Shown here one piece after another: positions 1 to 9,114 of a DNA stretch of 64,000 nucleotides. Source of the DNA: Winogradskyella flava (GTDB lineage: Bacteria > Bacteroidota > Bacteroidia > Flavobacteriales > Flavobacteriaceae); assembly GCF_014243395.1 (NCBI RefSeq), contig NZ_JACLCP010000003.1, positions 62,001-126,000 on the forward strand, in the 5' to 3' direction. The stretch's first letter is position 1. Every line of letters starts with the position of its first letter. The position numbers and the translations under genes are program-made. The notes under the pieces were generated by a model. It saw only the letters and a program-made list of their open reading frames with translations, did no database searches and was not told the DNA's origin.

Positions 1-1664
1 TGATTTCAGAAAACGCTATACAGAATGGAGCAGATGCCGTCGGAATTTACTTAGCCTCGGTTAACGATTTCCCCGAAGGCACATTGGCAACGCAAACAAA
101 TCTTATTGATGCTATGGTTTACGGAACCAATGATACCGATGATACTGTATTGTTAGGATTAATGGGAGAGACCGTGCAGTACAATGACAATGGAACTAAC
201 ACAAATCCCAGATCCATTCAACGTTTTGTCGATGCTATGGACAATGAATCTTATAGTACGGCTACGCCGACACCTAGACGTGAAAATGATGGTTCTGGGA
301 ATGCTATAAACCCAATAGCAATAGCAGTAAACGAAACGCTATACGATGAAGGTGCAAGTTTTGATATTACGTTTACATCGGAAACTAATGTCACTTCGGA
401 TTTAAACTTCACTATTAGTCTTGATAATTTTGGGTTTAATACTGCTGATTATACGGGAAATATTGTGTTAACAATTCCAAATGGACAGAATACGACGAGT
501 ACTACAATAACGATTATAGATGATGCTATTGATGAAGGTGACGAGGTTATCCAAATTCAATTTGTCGATTTAGTTGAACCCGAAGTCGCATCAAATAATT
601 TTGTTGAGGTAAGAGTAGTAGATAATGATTTCACCATGGCCGCTTGGGGAACACCTTTGAATCCGACTACCGGAATTGTGCAAAGCACTCAACCTGCAGA
701 TTATTACAATAGTTTAGATGGTTTAGCAGATATTGCTTTAAGGCAAGCCTTACAAGTTATTATCGCAGATCCGATGACTGTAAGAGCACAAACCTATGCG
801 GATGTTATTGATATTTTAAAAGAAGCCGATCAGAACCCCGAAAATAGTAATCAAGTTTGGTTGCTGTACACAGAAGAAGGTAGGCCAAAATTAGATTTAC
901 AGACCAGTAGCAATAATACAGGTAAGTGGAATAGGGAGCATACGTATCCAAGATCTAGAGGAGGTTTTTTTGATATTGAGGAGGATGAGATTGCAGATGG
1001 CATAGACATATTTTGGACAACTAAAGCAGATTCGCTACGTCATGGTAATTCCGATGCACATGCTTTACGCGCAGCTGATGCTGCGGAAAACAGTTCACGA
1101 GGGAATCAGCATTATGGTCAATATAATGGACCAACGGGTAATTTAGGAAGCTTTAAAGGAGATGTTGCACGAAGTGTGTTATATATGGAAATTAGATATA
1201 ATGGATTGGAAGTGGTCAATGGTTTTCCAAATACTACGGGTCAGTTAGGTGATTTAGCAACCCTTTTGGATTGGCATAGAAACGATCCGCCAGATGATTT
1301 CGAGATGAACCGAAACAACGTTGTTTATAATTGGCAATTTAATAGAAACCCATTTATAGATCAACCACTCTTGGTAGAGTACATTTGGGGTAATAATGCG
1401 GGGGATATTTGGGACCAATCATTGGGTACAAATGACCATAAATTTTCAGAAGCCTCAATGTATCCAAACCCAACGAATGGAAAGCTTTACTTTTCTGGGT
1501 TAAATGATGCGATTAAGATGGAAGTGTATTCTATAGAAGGTAAGCTCTTAAAAGAATTTAAATTAGTTAAAAACTCAATAGACTTAGATCTAACGTCTGG
1601 TATTTACCTAGTAAAACTATTTAACAATAATCAATCAGTAGTTACAAAAGTGATTGTAAATTAA
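1..1664 (+). CDS. Secreted endonuclease I family protein with T9SS sorting tail (5' partial)
   Basis: The frame is open from the first bases of the window, so the true start lies upstream; the TTG at 84 is not a convincing start. The visible N-terminal part resembles the end of a lamin-tail domain. A Calx-beta-like stretch follows (roughly 320-620), then an endonuclease I domain with the NREHTYPRS motif and SDAHALRAAD/SRGNQHYG segments typical of the HNH-like, metal-dependent family. The last ~70 residues (MYPNPTNGKLYF onward, ending VVTKVIVN) form a type A type IX secretion sorting domain. Inferred role: non-specific extracellular nuclease for DNA/RNA scavenging, exported by T9SS. A bidirectional hairpin terminator follows. 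Confidence 0.88.
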   Translation, partial: ISENAIQNGADAVGIYLASVNDFPEGTLATQTNLIDAMVYGTNDTDDTVLLGLMGETVQYNDNGTNTNPRSIQRFVDAMDNESYSTATPTPRRENDGSGNAINPIAIAVNETLYDEGASFDITFTSETNVTSDLNFTISLDNFGFNTADYTGNIVLTIPNGQNTTSTTITIIDDAIDEGDEVIQIQFVDLVEPEVASNNFVEVRVVDNDFTMAAWGTPLNPTTGIVQSTQPADYYNSLDGLADIALRQALQVIIADPMTVRAQTYADVIDILKEADQNPENSNQVWLLYTEEGRPKLDLQTSSNNTGKWNREHTYPRSRGGFFDIEEDEIADGIDIFWTTKADSLRHGNSDAHALRAADAAENSSRGNQHYGQYNGPTGNLGSFKGDVARSVLYMEIRYNGLEVVNGFPNTTGQLGDLATLLDWHRNDPPDDFEMNRNNVVYNWQFNRNPFIDQPLLVEYIWGNNAGDIWDQSLGTNDHKFSEASMYPNPTNGKLYFSGLNDAIKMEVYSIEGKLLKEFKLVKNSIDLDLTSGIYLVKLFNNNQSVVTKVIVN

Positions 1665-1685
1665 TATTAAAGACTATTAAAATAG

Positions 1686-1720
1686 AAAAAGCCAAACTCA
1701 ATATTAGAGTTTGGCTTTTT
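1686..1720. terminator. Bidirectional intrinsic terminator
   Basis: Inverted repeat GCCAAACTC / GAGTTTGGC with a 7-base loop, flanked by an A run on the left and a T run on the right. It can therefore end transcripts from both the nuclease gene and the convergent M56 peptidase gene. Confidence 0.85.
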
Positions 1721-1746
1721 CCGCTTAATTGATTGATGAAATTTAA

Positions 1747-3684
1747 TTAATCTTTTTTAGTCTTTACAATAATAACACCGTCTTTTCCTTTTTTGCCGTA
1801 TAACTCAATAGCATTTTCGCCTTTTAGAACGGTTACTGATTCAATATTATCAGTATCAATATCTTTGAATTTTCTTTTTGATACTTCCTTGCCATCTACT
1901 ATATATAAAGGGTTTTTTCCATTAGAAGAGATAAGTAAATTGTTTTTGTCGTATGCATTTTGAAGAATGATGACATTATCTTCATCTCCATCTTTGCTCA
2001 CCCAAGTATTTTTGTTTTTACCTTTTACAATATTTACTTTCTTGCCATTAACTATTATAGTTTCTTCATTGTTGTTGTCCTCATCATCTACAATAATTTC
2101 AATGACTTCATCATCGTCGTCTCCAGAAATCACATGAACCTTACTGTTAGTTTTTATGCGCTTTACCTTACTTTTTTTTCCATTGCTTCTAACAATAATT
2201 CTTGACTCGTGCTCATGTTCATCATCATGCTCATGCTCCTCATGTTCTTCATCAGAAATTACAAGCACATTACTTCCACTTGTAGATTTGTGAATTTTAT
2301 AATTACCTCCATCGTCATGAGTTTCATAAACATAAGTGTGTTTTCCATGTCTTGTATGTCCATTACCAATGGATATACTATCGCTCTTGGCATCATAGAT
2401 TATTTTTATGGGTTCTATGGTGTCGTCAGAATTTATATTGTACTGCGCGTTGGAATTTTTTGATTTAGCATCGATTTTAATAGCAGTAATCTCACTATTG
2501 TTATTGCGCTTTACACCTTTAATTTTTATTGACAAACCTTCTTTTTCTAAATGTGCTTCTATTTTTTCTAATTCTAAGTCTGTGGTTTTCTTATCGATAA
2601 CACTAATTACCGTGTTCGTTTTGATGGTAGAGGAGTTTTTCTGTTTCTGAGGAATAACTTGGGCCATTAATTTATTGGCTTTTTTCTGATTGCTATTTTT
2701 CGTTGCAATATGTTCTTCGTTGTCCGCCTCATTTGTTGTCTGTAAATCAATAGTGTCATAAAAACTATTAAGTTGAGATGAGGCTTCCGTTTGGACACTA
2801 TTGCTTACAGTTTTTAAACTTTCAGCTTCTATAAAAATTTCCTTAGTGTTAAAACTCATTAGAAATAAGGCCAAGATTGGAAGAATTAAACTGTACTTCC
2901 ATGCTTTTATTTTGCTCGAATTTGATTTGTGTAACATAATGATTCGTTTTTTGATTTGTGAATTGTAAAAATTATTAGTGATTATATATTTATGATTTGG
3001 AATGCTTGATTTTAAAAGTATTAATTGGTAGCTTTTTTCACATTCTGAAATGCGCTGTGCTTTTTTATCTGCTATAAACTCTAGATTTTGTTGAATTTCT
3101 TTCTTATAGAGCCACGCAAATGGGTTAAACCAAAATACAATGCAGGCCAATTGACTTAATATAATGTCAATGGAATGCATTTCCTTGGCATGAACTTTTT
3201 CGTGATTCAGAATATGTGTTAGCTCATTTTCGGAATAGTTTTTAGGGTTGTAAATAATCCAGATGAAAAAGGAAAACGGTGGAATATCATTATTGGTTTC
3301 AATTAATATGTAGGAGCCACTTTTATAATATTGGTGCCTGTTGAATAAGAACATTAGAGATGTCAATTCAATTAACAACTTTGTTAGGAAGAATATAACT
3401 CCAATTCCATACAGCATATATAAGATTTGCAAAACATTAAAACTCATTTCGCTTGAAGTCTCTTGTATTACGATGGCATCATTTGTTGGCAATATACTTT
3501 CTATAACAATTGGCGTATATTCCACATAAACAGGTATTATTATAAACGGAAGACAAACAGTCATAATCAGACCAGTAAGTAAATACAAGCGGTTTGTTTG
3601 AAAGAATGTTTCTCTTTGTAAAAACAGTTTGTAGAATACATAAAATATAAACAATACTGCTGCAGATTTTAGTAAATATTCCAT
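1747..3684 (-). CDS. M56 family (BlaR1/MecR1-type) membrane metallopeptidase
   Basis: 645-residue membrane protein. The N-terminal ~280 residues contain several transmembrane helices and the zinc peptidase motif HEKVH at 161-165, with a likely third ligand Glu in LEFIAD near 202, as in the BlaR1/MecR1 antirepressor family. A further helix lies near 265-280. A long, low-complexity periplasmic region rich in Asp, Glu, His and Lys follows (about 450-560). The last ~50 residues (LYIVDGKEV ... ELYGKKGKDGVIIV) resemble a TonB-dependent receptor plug, a combination seen in Bacteroidetes M56 proteins. The gene sits 2 bp after a BlaI-type repressor gene. Inferred role: senses an envelope signal and inactivates that repressor. 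The inducer is unknown and no beta-lactamase is adjacent. Confidence 0.85.
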   Translation of the reverse strand: MEYLLKSAAVLFIFYVFYKLFLQRETFFQTNRLYLLTGLIMTVCLPFIIIPVYVEYTPIVIESILPTNDAIVIQETSSEMSFNVLQILYMLYGIGVIFFLTKLLIELTSLMFLFNRHQYYKSGSYILIETNNDIPPFSFFIWIIYNPKNYSENELTHILNHEKVHAKEMHSIDIILSQLACIVFWFNPFAWLYKKEIQQNLEFIADKKAQRISECEKSYQLILLKSSIPNHKYIITNNFYNSQIKKRIIMLHKSNSSKIKAWKYSLILPILALFLMSFNTKEIFIEAESLKTVSNSVQTEASSQLNSFYDTIDLQTTNEADNEEHIATKNSNQKKANKLMAQVIPQKQKNSSTIKTNTVISVIDKKTTDLELEKIEAHLEKEGLSIKIKGVKRNNNSEITAIKIDAKSKNSNAQYNINSDDTIEPIKIIYDAKSDSISIGNGHTRHGKHTYVYETHDDGGNYKIHKSTSGSNVLVISDEEHEEHEHDDEHEHESRIIVRSNGKKSKVKRIKTNSKVHVISGDDDDEVIEIIVDDEDNNNEETIIVNGKKVNIVKGKNKNTWVSKDGDEDNVIILQNAYDKNNLLISSNGKNPLYIVDGKEVSKRKFKDIDTDNIESVTVLKGENAIELYGKKGKDGVIIVKTKKD

Positions 3685-3686
3685 GG

Positions 3687-4049
3687 TTATTTTTTGTTTT
3701 CAATTAGCGCAATGATTTCTTTAAGCTCATCCACACTGATTTTTTCCTCTTTGGCAAAAAAGGATACTACATTTTTATAGGAGCTATTAAAGTAGTTATC
3801 TATTGCGGTCGTCATAAAACCTTTTTTGTATTCTTCTTTCGTTACAATAGGAAAATATTGATGGGTTTTCCCGTAGGCATTATAACTTACGTAACCTTTT
3901 TCTTCTAAGTTTCTTATGATAGTAGATAAGGTGTTGTAATGTGGTTTATCAGTTTTAATTTCTGCAAGGACATCCTTGACAAAAGCTTTTTCGAGCTTCC
4001 ATAGAATGTGCATTATTTCTTGTTCTTTATTTGTTAGCTTTTGCATCAT
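3687..4049 (-). CDS. BlaI/MecI/CopY family transcriptional repressor
   Basis: 120 residues, the usual size of the family. The N-terminal winged helix (LTNKEQEIMHILWKLEKAFVKDVLAEI, then YNTLSTIIRNLEEKGYV) matches the BlaI/MecI DNA-binding domain. The C-terminal half supplies the dimerisation helices. It is first in an operon with the M56 peptidase gene, which starts 2 bp downstream. Symmetric AT-rich palindromes immediately upstream are likely autoregulatory operators. Expected mechanism from the family: dimeric repressor cleaved or released after activation of the partner peptidase. Confidence 0.9.
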   Translation of the reverse strand: MMQKLTNKEQEIMHILWKLEKAFVKDVLAEIKTDKPHYNTLSTIIRNLEEKGYVSYNAYGKTHQYFPIVTKEEYKKGFMTTAIDNYFNSSYKNVVSFFAKEEKISVDELKEIIALIENKK

Positions 4050-4081
4050 AATGATATCTGTCAGTACTTATAGTCAAACAT

Positions 4082-4121
4082 ATAACTATTTTTATAGTTA
4101 TACAACTAAATTAGTAGTTAT
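4082..4121. promoter_or_regulatory. Candidate BlaI-type operators
   Basis: Two inverted repeats lie in the promoter region of the repressor gene: ATAACTAT-N4-ATAGTTAT at 4082-4101, and AACTA-N6-TAGTT at 4104-4119. Both share the half-site ACTA/TAGT. Their position 33-70 bp upstream of the repressor start fits autoregulation. The exchanger gene on the other strand starts at 4203 and could share control. Confidence 0.5.
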
Positions 4122-4202
4122 TTAACGAAATATTTAGTTTTTAGTTTGTGTAAGAATGAAGTGTTATCTTCGCGATTCTATCTAAAAAATATTAACTAAT
4201 AG

Positions 4203-5153
4203 ATGAGTATCTTCCTTGTTATAGCTGGTTTGGCATTGTTGGTTGTAGGTGGTGACTTCTTGGTAAGGGCTTCGGTGGGATTATCTTTTAAACTAAAGAT
4301 TTCTAAACTTGTTATTGGCATGACGGTAGTTTCTTTTGCAACGTCTGCTCCAGAGCTACTAGTAAGTTTACAGGCTGCTTTTGATGGCATTTCAGATATT
4401 GCCTTAGGTAATGTCATTGGTTCTAACATTGCCAATATTGGTTTGGTGTTAGGAATAACTGCAATTATTTCTCCGCTGACCGTTGAGCAGGAGTTCTATA
4501 GGTACAATTGGCCAATGATGATGTTGGCTTCTTTTGCATTGTATTACTTTCTTAAGAATGATGAGGTTTTAACAGCTGTAGAAGGTGTAATTTTATTTGT
4601 GGCTTTAATCATTTTTCTAGTTATCTTAATCCATAACTCAAGAAAGTCGATGAAAGCTAATCTTGAAGAAGTCGATGACGCGTTGGCAGAAGTGTCAAAC
4701 TTTAAAATAGTCATGTGGTTGCTCATCGGAGCTGCTGGGTTATATTTTGGATCAGAGTGGTTAGTAGAAGGTGCAAAGCAACTGGCAAAAGCCGTTGGTA
4801 TTAGTGATTATGCTATTTCCGTAACAGTTATCGCCATAGGGACAAGTGTGCCCGAATTGGCGGCTTCAGTTATCGCAGCTTTAAAGAAAGAAAAGGCTAT
4901 CTCGTTAGGGAATCTCATAGGTTCGAATATTTTTAATATAGCATCGGTATTGGGTTTAACAGCTATCATAAAACCTATAGTTGTTAATCCTGAAACTCCA
5001 GAAATATTGTCGACTAACATATTTTGGATGATAGCTTTTGCGGCTATTTTGGTACCTCTAATGTTAATTCCAAAACGATTTGTTATCGGTCGTTATAAGG
5101 GTATGTTATTATTTGGGGCTTATATAATTTTTATATATATCACCTTAAAATAA
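4203..5153 (+). CDS. Calcium/sodium antiporter, YrbG family
   Basis: 316-residue polytopic membrane protein of the Ca2+:cation antiporter superfamily. The two inverted alpha-repeats are visible: ATSAPELLVS with GNVIGSNIANIGLVLG in the first half, and GTSVPELAAS with GNLIGSNIFNIASVLG in the second. These provide the ion-binding acidic and Asn/Ser residues. About ten helices are expected. The role is exchange of Na+ (or H+) for Ca2+ across the inner membrane. The gene stands alone between the BlaI operon and glnA genes and ends at a strong terminator. Length and repeats match the YrbG family; the substrate is inferred from the family only. Confidence 0.9.
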   Translation: MSIFLVIAGLALLVVGGDFLVRASVGLSFKLKISKLVIGMTVVSFATSAPELLVSLQAAFDGISDIALGNVIGSNIANIGLVLGITAIISPLTVEQEFYRYNWPMMMLASFALYYFLKNDEVLTAVEGVILFVALIIFLVILIHNSRKSMKANLEEVDDALAEVSNFKIVMWLLIGAAGLYFGSEWLVEGAKQLAKAVGISDYAISVTVIAIGTSVPELAASVIAALKKEKAISLGNLIGSNIFNIASVLGLTAIIKPIVVNPETPEILSTNIFWMIAFAAILVPLMLIPKRFVIGRYKGMLLFGAYIIFIYITLK

Positions 5154-5154
5154 G

Positions 5155-5182
5155 AAAAGCCTGCTTTAAGCAGGCTTTTTTA
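5155..5182. terminator. Intrinsic terminator between exchanger and glutamine synthetase genes
   Basis: Perfect stem AAAAGCCTGC / GCAGGCTTTT with a TTTAA loop and a T run. It lies between convergent genes and can work in both directions. Confidence 0.85.
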
Positions 5183-5203
5183 ATAGTTCTATCAAATGAT
5201 TAT

Positions 5204-6220
5204 TTAGATATTGGCGCTTTTTACAGTTTTGATAATTCTACCAGCAATTTTATATGGATCACCATTGGAAGCAGGTCTTCGATCTTCTAACCAACCTTTC
5301 CAGCCTTTTTCTACTGTAATGATTGGAATTCGGATTGAAGCACCTCTGTCAGATATACCATAACTAAAATCGTTAATTGATGCAGTTTCGTGTAAACCGG
5401 TTAATCTTTGATCGTTAAACTCACCATATACTTCAATATGTTCTTTTACGACTGGTCTAAATGCTTCACAAATCTTTTCATAAATTTCTTGGCTACCGCA
5501 TGTTCTTAAGGTAGTATTTGAGAAATTGGCGTGCATACCAGAGCCGTTCCAATCCATGTCTTTTCCTAATGGCTTTGGATGGTACTCAATATAGTAACCG
5601 TATTGTTCGGTTAAACGGTCTAACAAATAACGTGCAACCCAAATTTCGTCTCCAGCTTTTTTAGCGCCTTTTGCAAATAACTGAAACTCCCATTGTCCAG
5701 ATGCAACTTCTTGGTTAATACCTTCAAAATTTAATCCAGCTGCAATACAAAGATCAGCATGCTCTTCAACTAAATCTCTACCATGCGTGTTTTTTCCGCC
5801 TACAGAACAGTAGTACATGCCTTGAGGCGCAGGGTACCCTCCAATAGGGAAGCCTAAAGGCAATTGTGTTTGTGTATCCATAATGAAGTACTCTTGCTCA
5901 AAACCAAACCAAAAGTCGTTGTCATTATCATCAATAGTTGCTCTTCCATTGGACTCATGTGGTGTGCCGTCAGCATTTAAAACTTCAGTCATTACTAAAT
6001 ACCCATTTTTTCTCGCAGGATCAGGGTATATAGCCACCGGCTTCAATAAACAGTCAGAAGAATCTCCTGTAGCTTGTCTGGTTGACGAACCATCAAAAGA
6101 CCATATAGGACAATCTTCTAATTTTCCACTAAAGTTGTCTTCAACTTTAGTCTTACTTCTCATGTTTTGAGTTGGCTTATAACCATCAAGCCATATGTAC
6201 TCTAATTTAGATTTACTCAT
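5204..6220 (-). CDS. Type II glutamine synthetase (GSII)
   Basis: Catalyses ATP-dependent glutamine formation from glutamate and ammonia in the cytoplasm. The 338-residue length and motifs SFDGSSTRQA, the ATP/glutamate-binding core around WFGFEQEYF, and GSGMHANFS identify the eukaryotic-like GSII type, a homodecamer in known members. I start at the ATG at 6220 (MSKSKLEYIW); an upstream TTG at 6238 would add six residues not expected in the family. A promoter-like TTTG-N19-AATATTTG lies just upstream. The gene is divergent from the GSIII gene at 6396, so the cell has two unrelated glutamine synthetases side by side, probably with different nitrogen responses. Confidence 0.93.
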   Translation of the reverse strand: MSKSKLEYIWLDGYKPTQNMRSKTKVEDNFSGKLEDCPIWSFDGSSTRQATGDSSDCLLKPVAIYPDPARKNGYLVMTEVLNADGTPHESNGRATIDDNDNDFWFGFEQEYFIMDTQTQLPLGFPIGGYPAPQGMYYCSVGGKNTHGRDLVEEHADLCIAAGLNFEGINQEVASGQWEFQLFAKGAKKAGDEIWVARYLLDRLTEQYGYYIEYHPKPLGKDMDWNGSGMHANFSNTTLRTCGSQEIYEKICEAFRPVVKEHIEVYGEFNDQRLTGLHETASINDFSYGISDRGASIRIPIITVEKGWKGWLEDRRPASNGDPYKIAGRIIKTVKSANI

Positions 6221-6248
6221 CGTAATAGTATTTAACAAATTGACTTTG

Positions 6249-6279
6249 CAAATATTGTGTTTTTTTTTAAGTGGTCAAA
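6249..6279 (-). promoter_or_regulatory. Candidate promoter of the GSII gene
   Basis: On the minus strand TTTG (6276-6279) is followed after exactly 19 bases by AATATTTG (6249-6256). This is one base from the Bacteroidetes consensus TTTG-N19-TAnnTTTG and lies about 30 bp before the chosen ATG. Confidence 0.5.
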
Positions 6280-6395
6280 AAAAACAGGGTATTTTAGATA
6301 AAATGTTATTAATATTTGTTGATAACCCTATTTTTTAAGGGGTGGTATATTTATAAATTCAATATTTCGTATTTTTACGGCAAATAAATACGAAT

Positions 6396-8582
6396 ATGTC
6401 AACACTTAGATTTAATGCAATTAAGGAAGCCTTAAAACGAGTCCCTTTAAAGATTGAAGAAACTAAACGTCGTTCTGAGGTTTTTGGTGAAAATGTTTTT
6501 AATGAAGCGAGTATGCGTCAATATTTAACCAAAAACGCATTAAAGAGTATTCTGGAATCTATTGAAAAAGGAACAAAAATAGATCGATTGATGGCAGACC
6601 ATATTTCTATAGGAATGAAAGAATGGGCTATTTCTAAAGGAGCGACGCATTACACACATTGGTTTCAGCCTTTAACAGGTGCAACTGCAGAAAAGCACGA
6701 CGCCTTTTTCGAAACTATTGGAGATGGTATGGCTATTGAAAAGTTTGATGGCAGTCAACTTGTGCAACAAGAACCAGACGCATCAAGTTTTCCTCATGGA
6801 GGTATAAGAAATACGTTTGAAGCAAGAGGATATACCGCTTGGGATCCTACATCGCCTGCTTTTATATATGGTACAACATTGTGCATCCCAACGGTCTTCG
6901 TTTCTTATACAGGAGAAGCTTTAGATTATAAAACACCATTATTAAGAGCATTACACGCCGTAGATGATGCAGCCGTGGCGGTTTGTAAATATTTTGATAA
7001 GAATGTTAGGAAAGTGAGTGCTTCATTAGGATGGGAGCAGGAGTATTTTTTAATAGATAAGGCCCTGGCGACATCTCGACCAGATATTGTTTTGGCAGGT
7101 CGAACGCTATTGGGACATTCACCAGCAAAAGGGCAACAGTTGGATGATCATTATTTTGGTACCATTCCCACAAGGGCAATGGCATATATGCGTGATCTAG
7201 AAAATGAATGTATGTTGTTGGGTATACCAGTTAAGACAAGACATAATGAAGTAGCTCCAAATCAATTTGAATTGGCTCCTATATATGAAGAGGCAAACTT
7301 AGCTGTGGATCACAACTCTTTATTAATGGATGTGATGCAAAAGGTTGCGGAACGCCATGGCTTTAATGTTCTTTTGCACGAGAAGCCATTTGCGGGAGTC
7401 AATGGTTCGGGTAAGCACAATAATTGGAGTTTGAGCACGGATACAGGTGTAAATCTATTATCGCCAGGTAAAACACCAATGAGCAACCTTCAGTTTTTAA
7501 CGTTTTTCATAAATACAATTAAGGCGGTTTTAACTCACGAGGAATTGCTAAGAGCTGCCATTGCCTCTGCCAGTAACGATCATCGTTTAGGAGCAAACGA
7601 AGCGCCGCCAGCCATTATTTCGGTATTTATAGGTGCGCAGTTGACTAAGGTACTGGAGGAATTAGAATCCGTTACAAAAGGGAAATTATCTCCTCAAGAA
7701 AAAACAGATTTAAAATTGAACGTTGTAGGGAAAATACCAGAGATTTTATTGGACAATACGGACAGAAATAGAACATCTCCTTTCGCTTTTACGGGAAATA
7801 AATTTGAATTTAGGGCAGTTGGCTCTACTGCAAATTGTGCTAATCCAATGACGGTTTTAAATACCATAGTGGCTAAACAATTAATAGATTTTAAAGCTGA
7901 AGTTGATGCCTTGATTGATGAGAAATCCATGAAAAAAGATGACGCTATTTTCAATGTATTACGTGAGTATATAAAAGCATCTAAGCATATTTTGTTTGAA
8001 GGCAATGGTTATAGTGAAGAATGGGAGAAAGAAGCTAAAAAACGTGGATTAAGTAATAATAAAACGACACCTGAAGCGCTTAAGGTAAAGATTTCTAAAT
8101 CTTCGCTGGAGTTATTTGAAACTTTGGGTGTTATGAATAAGGTAGAATCTCAAGCGCGTTATGAGATAGAGATGGAAGAGTATATTCTTCATATTCAAAT
8201 TGAGAGCAGGGTAATTGGAGATATTGCTCGGAACCACATTGTACCGACTGCAGTGAGATATCAAAATATACTGATAGAAAATGTTACCGGTCTTAAAACG
8301 ATTTATGGAGATGAATTCAAAAGTTTTGCTAAGGAGCAATTATCCCTTATTGAACAAATTTCCCGTCATATTGAGGCCATTAATTCTTTGGTTACTAAAA
8401 TGACAGATGAACGTAAATCAATAAATAAGGGGTCTGATTTAGAAAAGAAAGCACAGGGTTATTGCCAAAAAGTCAAACCTATATTTGAAGATATAAGATA
8501 TCATTGCGATAAACTTGAATTAATGATCGATGATGAACTTTGGCCATTGACTAAATATAGAGAGTTGCTATTTACCAAATAG
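6396..8582 (+). CDS. glnN: Type III glutamine synthetase (GlnN)
   Basis: 728 residues, typical for GSIII, the large dodecameric glutamine synthetase of Bacteroidetes and cyanobacteria. Visible signatures include the N-terminal FGENVFNEASMRQYL segment, GWEQEYFLID (metal-binding glutamates), TRHNEVAPNQFELAP, the NGSGKHNNWS ammonium/glutamate site and NRTSPFAFTGNKFEFRAVGS. It catalyses the same reaction as GSII with no sequence similarity outside the catalytic core. The gene is divergently transcribed from glnII across a 175-bp AT-rich control region. No glnB or ntrBC-like genes are adjacent in this window. Confidence 0.95.
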   Translation: MSTLRFNAIKEALKRVPLKIEETKRRSEVFGENVFNEASMRQYLTKNALKSILESIEKGTKIDRLMADHISIGMKEWAISKGATHYTHWFQPLTGATAEKHDAFFETIGDGMAIEKFDGSQLVQQEPDASSFPHGGIRNTFEARGYTAWDPTSPAFIYGTTLCIPTVFVSYTGEALDYKTPLLRALHAVDDAAVAVCKYFDKNVRKVSASLGWEQEYFLIDKALATSRPDIVLAGRTLLGHSPAKGQQLDDHYFGTIPTRAMAYMRDLENECMLLGIPVKTRHNEVAPNQFELAPIYEEANLAVDHNSLLMDVMQKVAERHGFNVLLHEKPFAGVNGSGKHNNWSLSTDTGVNLLSPGKTPMSNLQFLTFFINTIKAVLTHEELLRAAIASASNDHRLGANEAPPAIISVFIGAQLTKVLEELESVTKGKLSPQEKTDLKLNVVGKIPEILLDNTDRNRTSPFAFTGNKFEFRAVGSTANCANPMTVLNTIVAKQLIDFKAEVDALIDEKSMKKDDAIFNVLREYIKASKHILFEGNGYSEEWEKEAKKRGLSNNKTTPEALKVKISKSSLELFETLGVMNKVESQARYEIEMEEYILHIQIESRVIGDIARNHIVPTAVRYQNILIENVTGLKTIYGDEFKSFAKEQLSLIEQISRHIEAINSLVTKMTDERKSINKGSDLEKKAQGYCQKVKPIFEDIRYHCDKLELMIDDELWPLTKYRELLFTK

Positions 8583-8746
8583 TAATGTGTCTTTAGTGTT
8601 AATTTAATGTTTGTTTTATGTCAGCAGTAAGTAATGTTACGTAGTTAAAATATGCCATGATATATCCTTTTGTGTATTTCATCGACTACAATGATCTAGT
8701 TGTCGAAAACCTTGAGTTTTAGATATAAAAAACCATGCAATCTCGC

Positions 8747-8775
8747 TTTTATAAATTGTTTATTCAGTATTTTTG
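8747..8775 (+). promoter_or_regulatory. Candidate promoter of the small secreted-peptide gene
   Basis: TATTTTTG at 8768-8775 matches the -7 consensus TAnnTTTG. An upstream TTTT (8747-8750) sits 17 bases away as a weak -33 element. The start codon at 8803 is 27 bp downstream. Confidence 0.5.
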
Positions 8776-8802
8776 TAGGGCTATTAATCAATATTTATAA
8801 TT

Positions 8803-8940
8803 ATGAAGAAGTTACTCTTAAGTGTAGCTATTCTGGTGGGGGCGACATTAGTTCTTTCTTTAGACAATTCAGACGACATAAAAGATGTCGTAAACGATGA
8901 AGTTGTTAATGTTCAGCAAGATCTACAGACAGAATCTTAA
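8803..8940 (+). CDS. Small secreted or membrane-anchored peptide (45 aa)
   Basis: Short ORF of 45 codons starting MKKLLLSVAILVGATLVLS, a good signal peptide or single transmembrane helix, followed by an acidic tail rich in Asp, Val and Gln (SDDIKDVVNDEVVNVQQ). It has its own -7 box (TATTTTTG) and a downstream hairpin with a T run, so it looks like a complete one-gene transcript. I recognise no family. A longer overlapping frame at 8700-8900 lacks these signals and is not believed. Function unknown; it may be a small envelope protein. Confidence 0.6.
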   Translation: MKKLLLSVAILVGATLVLSLDNSDDIKDVVNDEVVNVQQDLQTES

Positions 8941-8983
8941 AAATTAAGATATTTCTTTATGGTTTAATGACCATCAAGAATAT

Positions 8984-9023
8984 AAAAGGATAAATTCATT
9001 ACATATGGTTTTATCCTTTTTTT
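8984..9023 (+). terminator. Intrinsic terminator after the small peptide gene
   Basis: AAAAGGATAAA pairs with TTTATCCTTTT across a 15-base loop and is followed by a run of T. It closes the transcript of the 45-aa gene. Confidence 0.7.
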
Positions 9024-9114
9024 GTTGCAGTAAAGTATTTTAACACTAATATTTTTATATATTGCGTTCCTCCCGTTTCTACATGATATATATTTACTTG
9101 CCAATTAAGGTTAT

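Noticed and set aside
1960-2650. Several 80-residue plus-strand frames opposite the M56 peptidase gene
   Set aside because: Antisense shadows created by His/Asp/Glu-rich codons in the real gene.
8700-8900. 66-codon frame overlapping the 45-aa peptide gene
   Set aside because: It runs across the promoter of the better-supported small gene and has no signal or domain.
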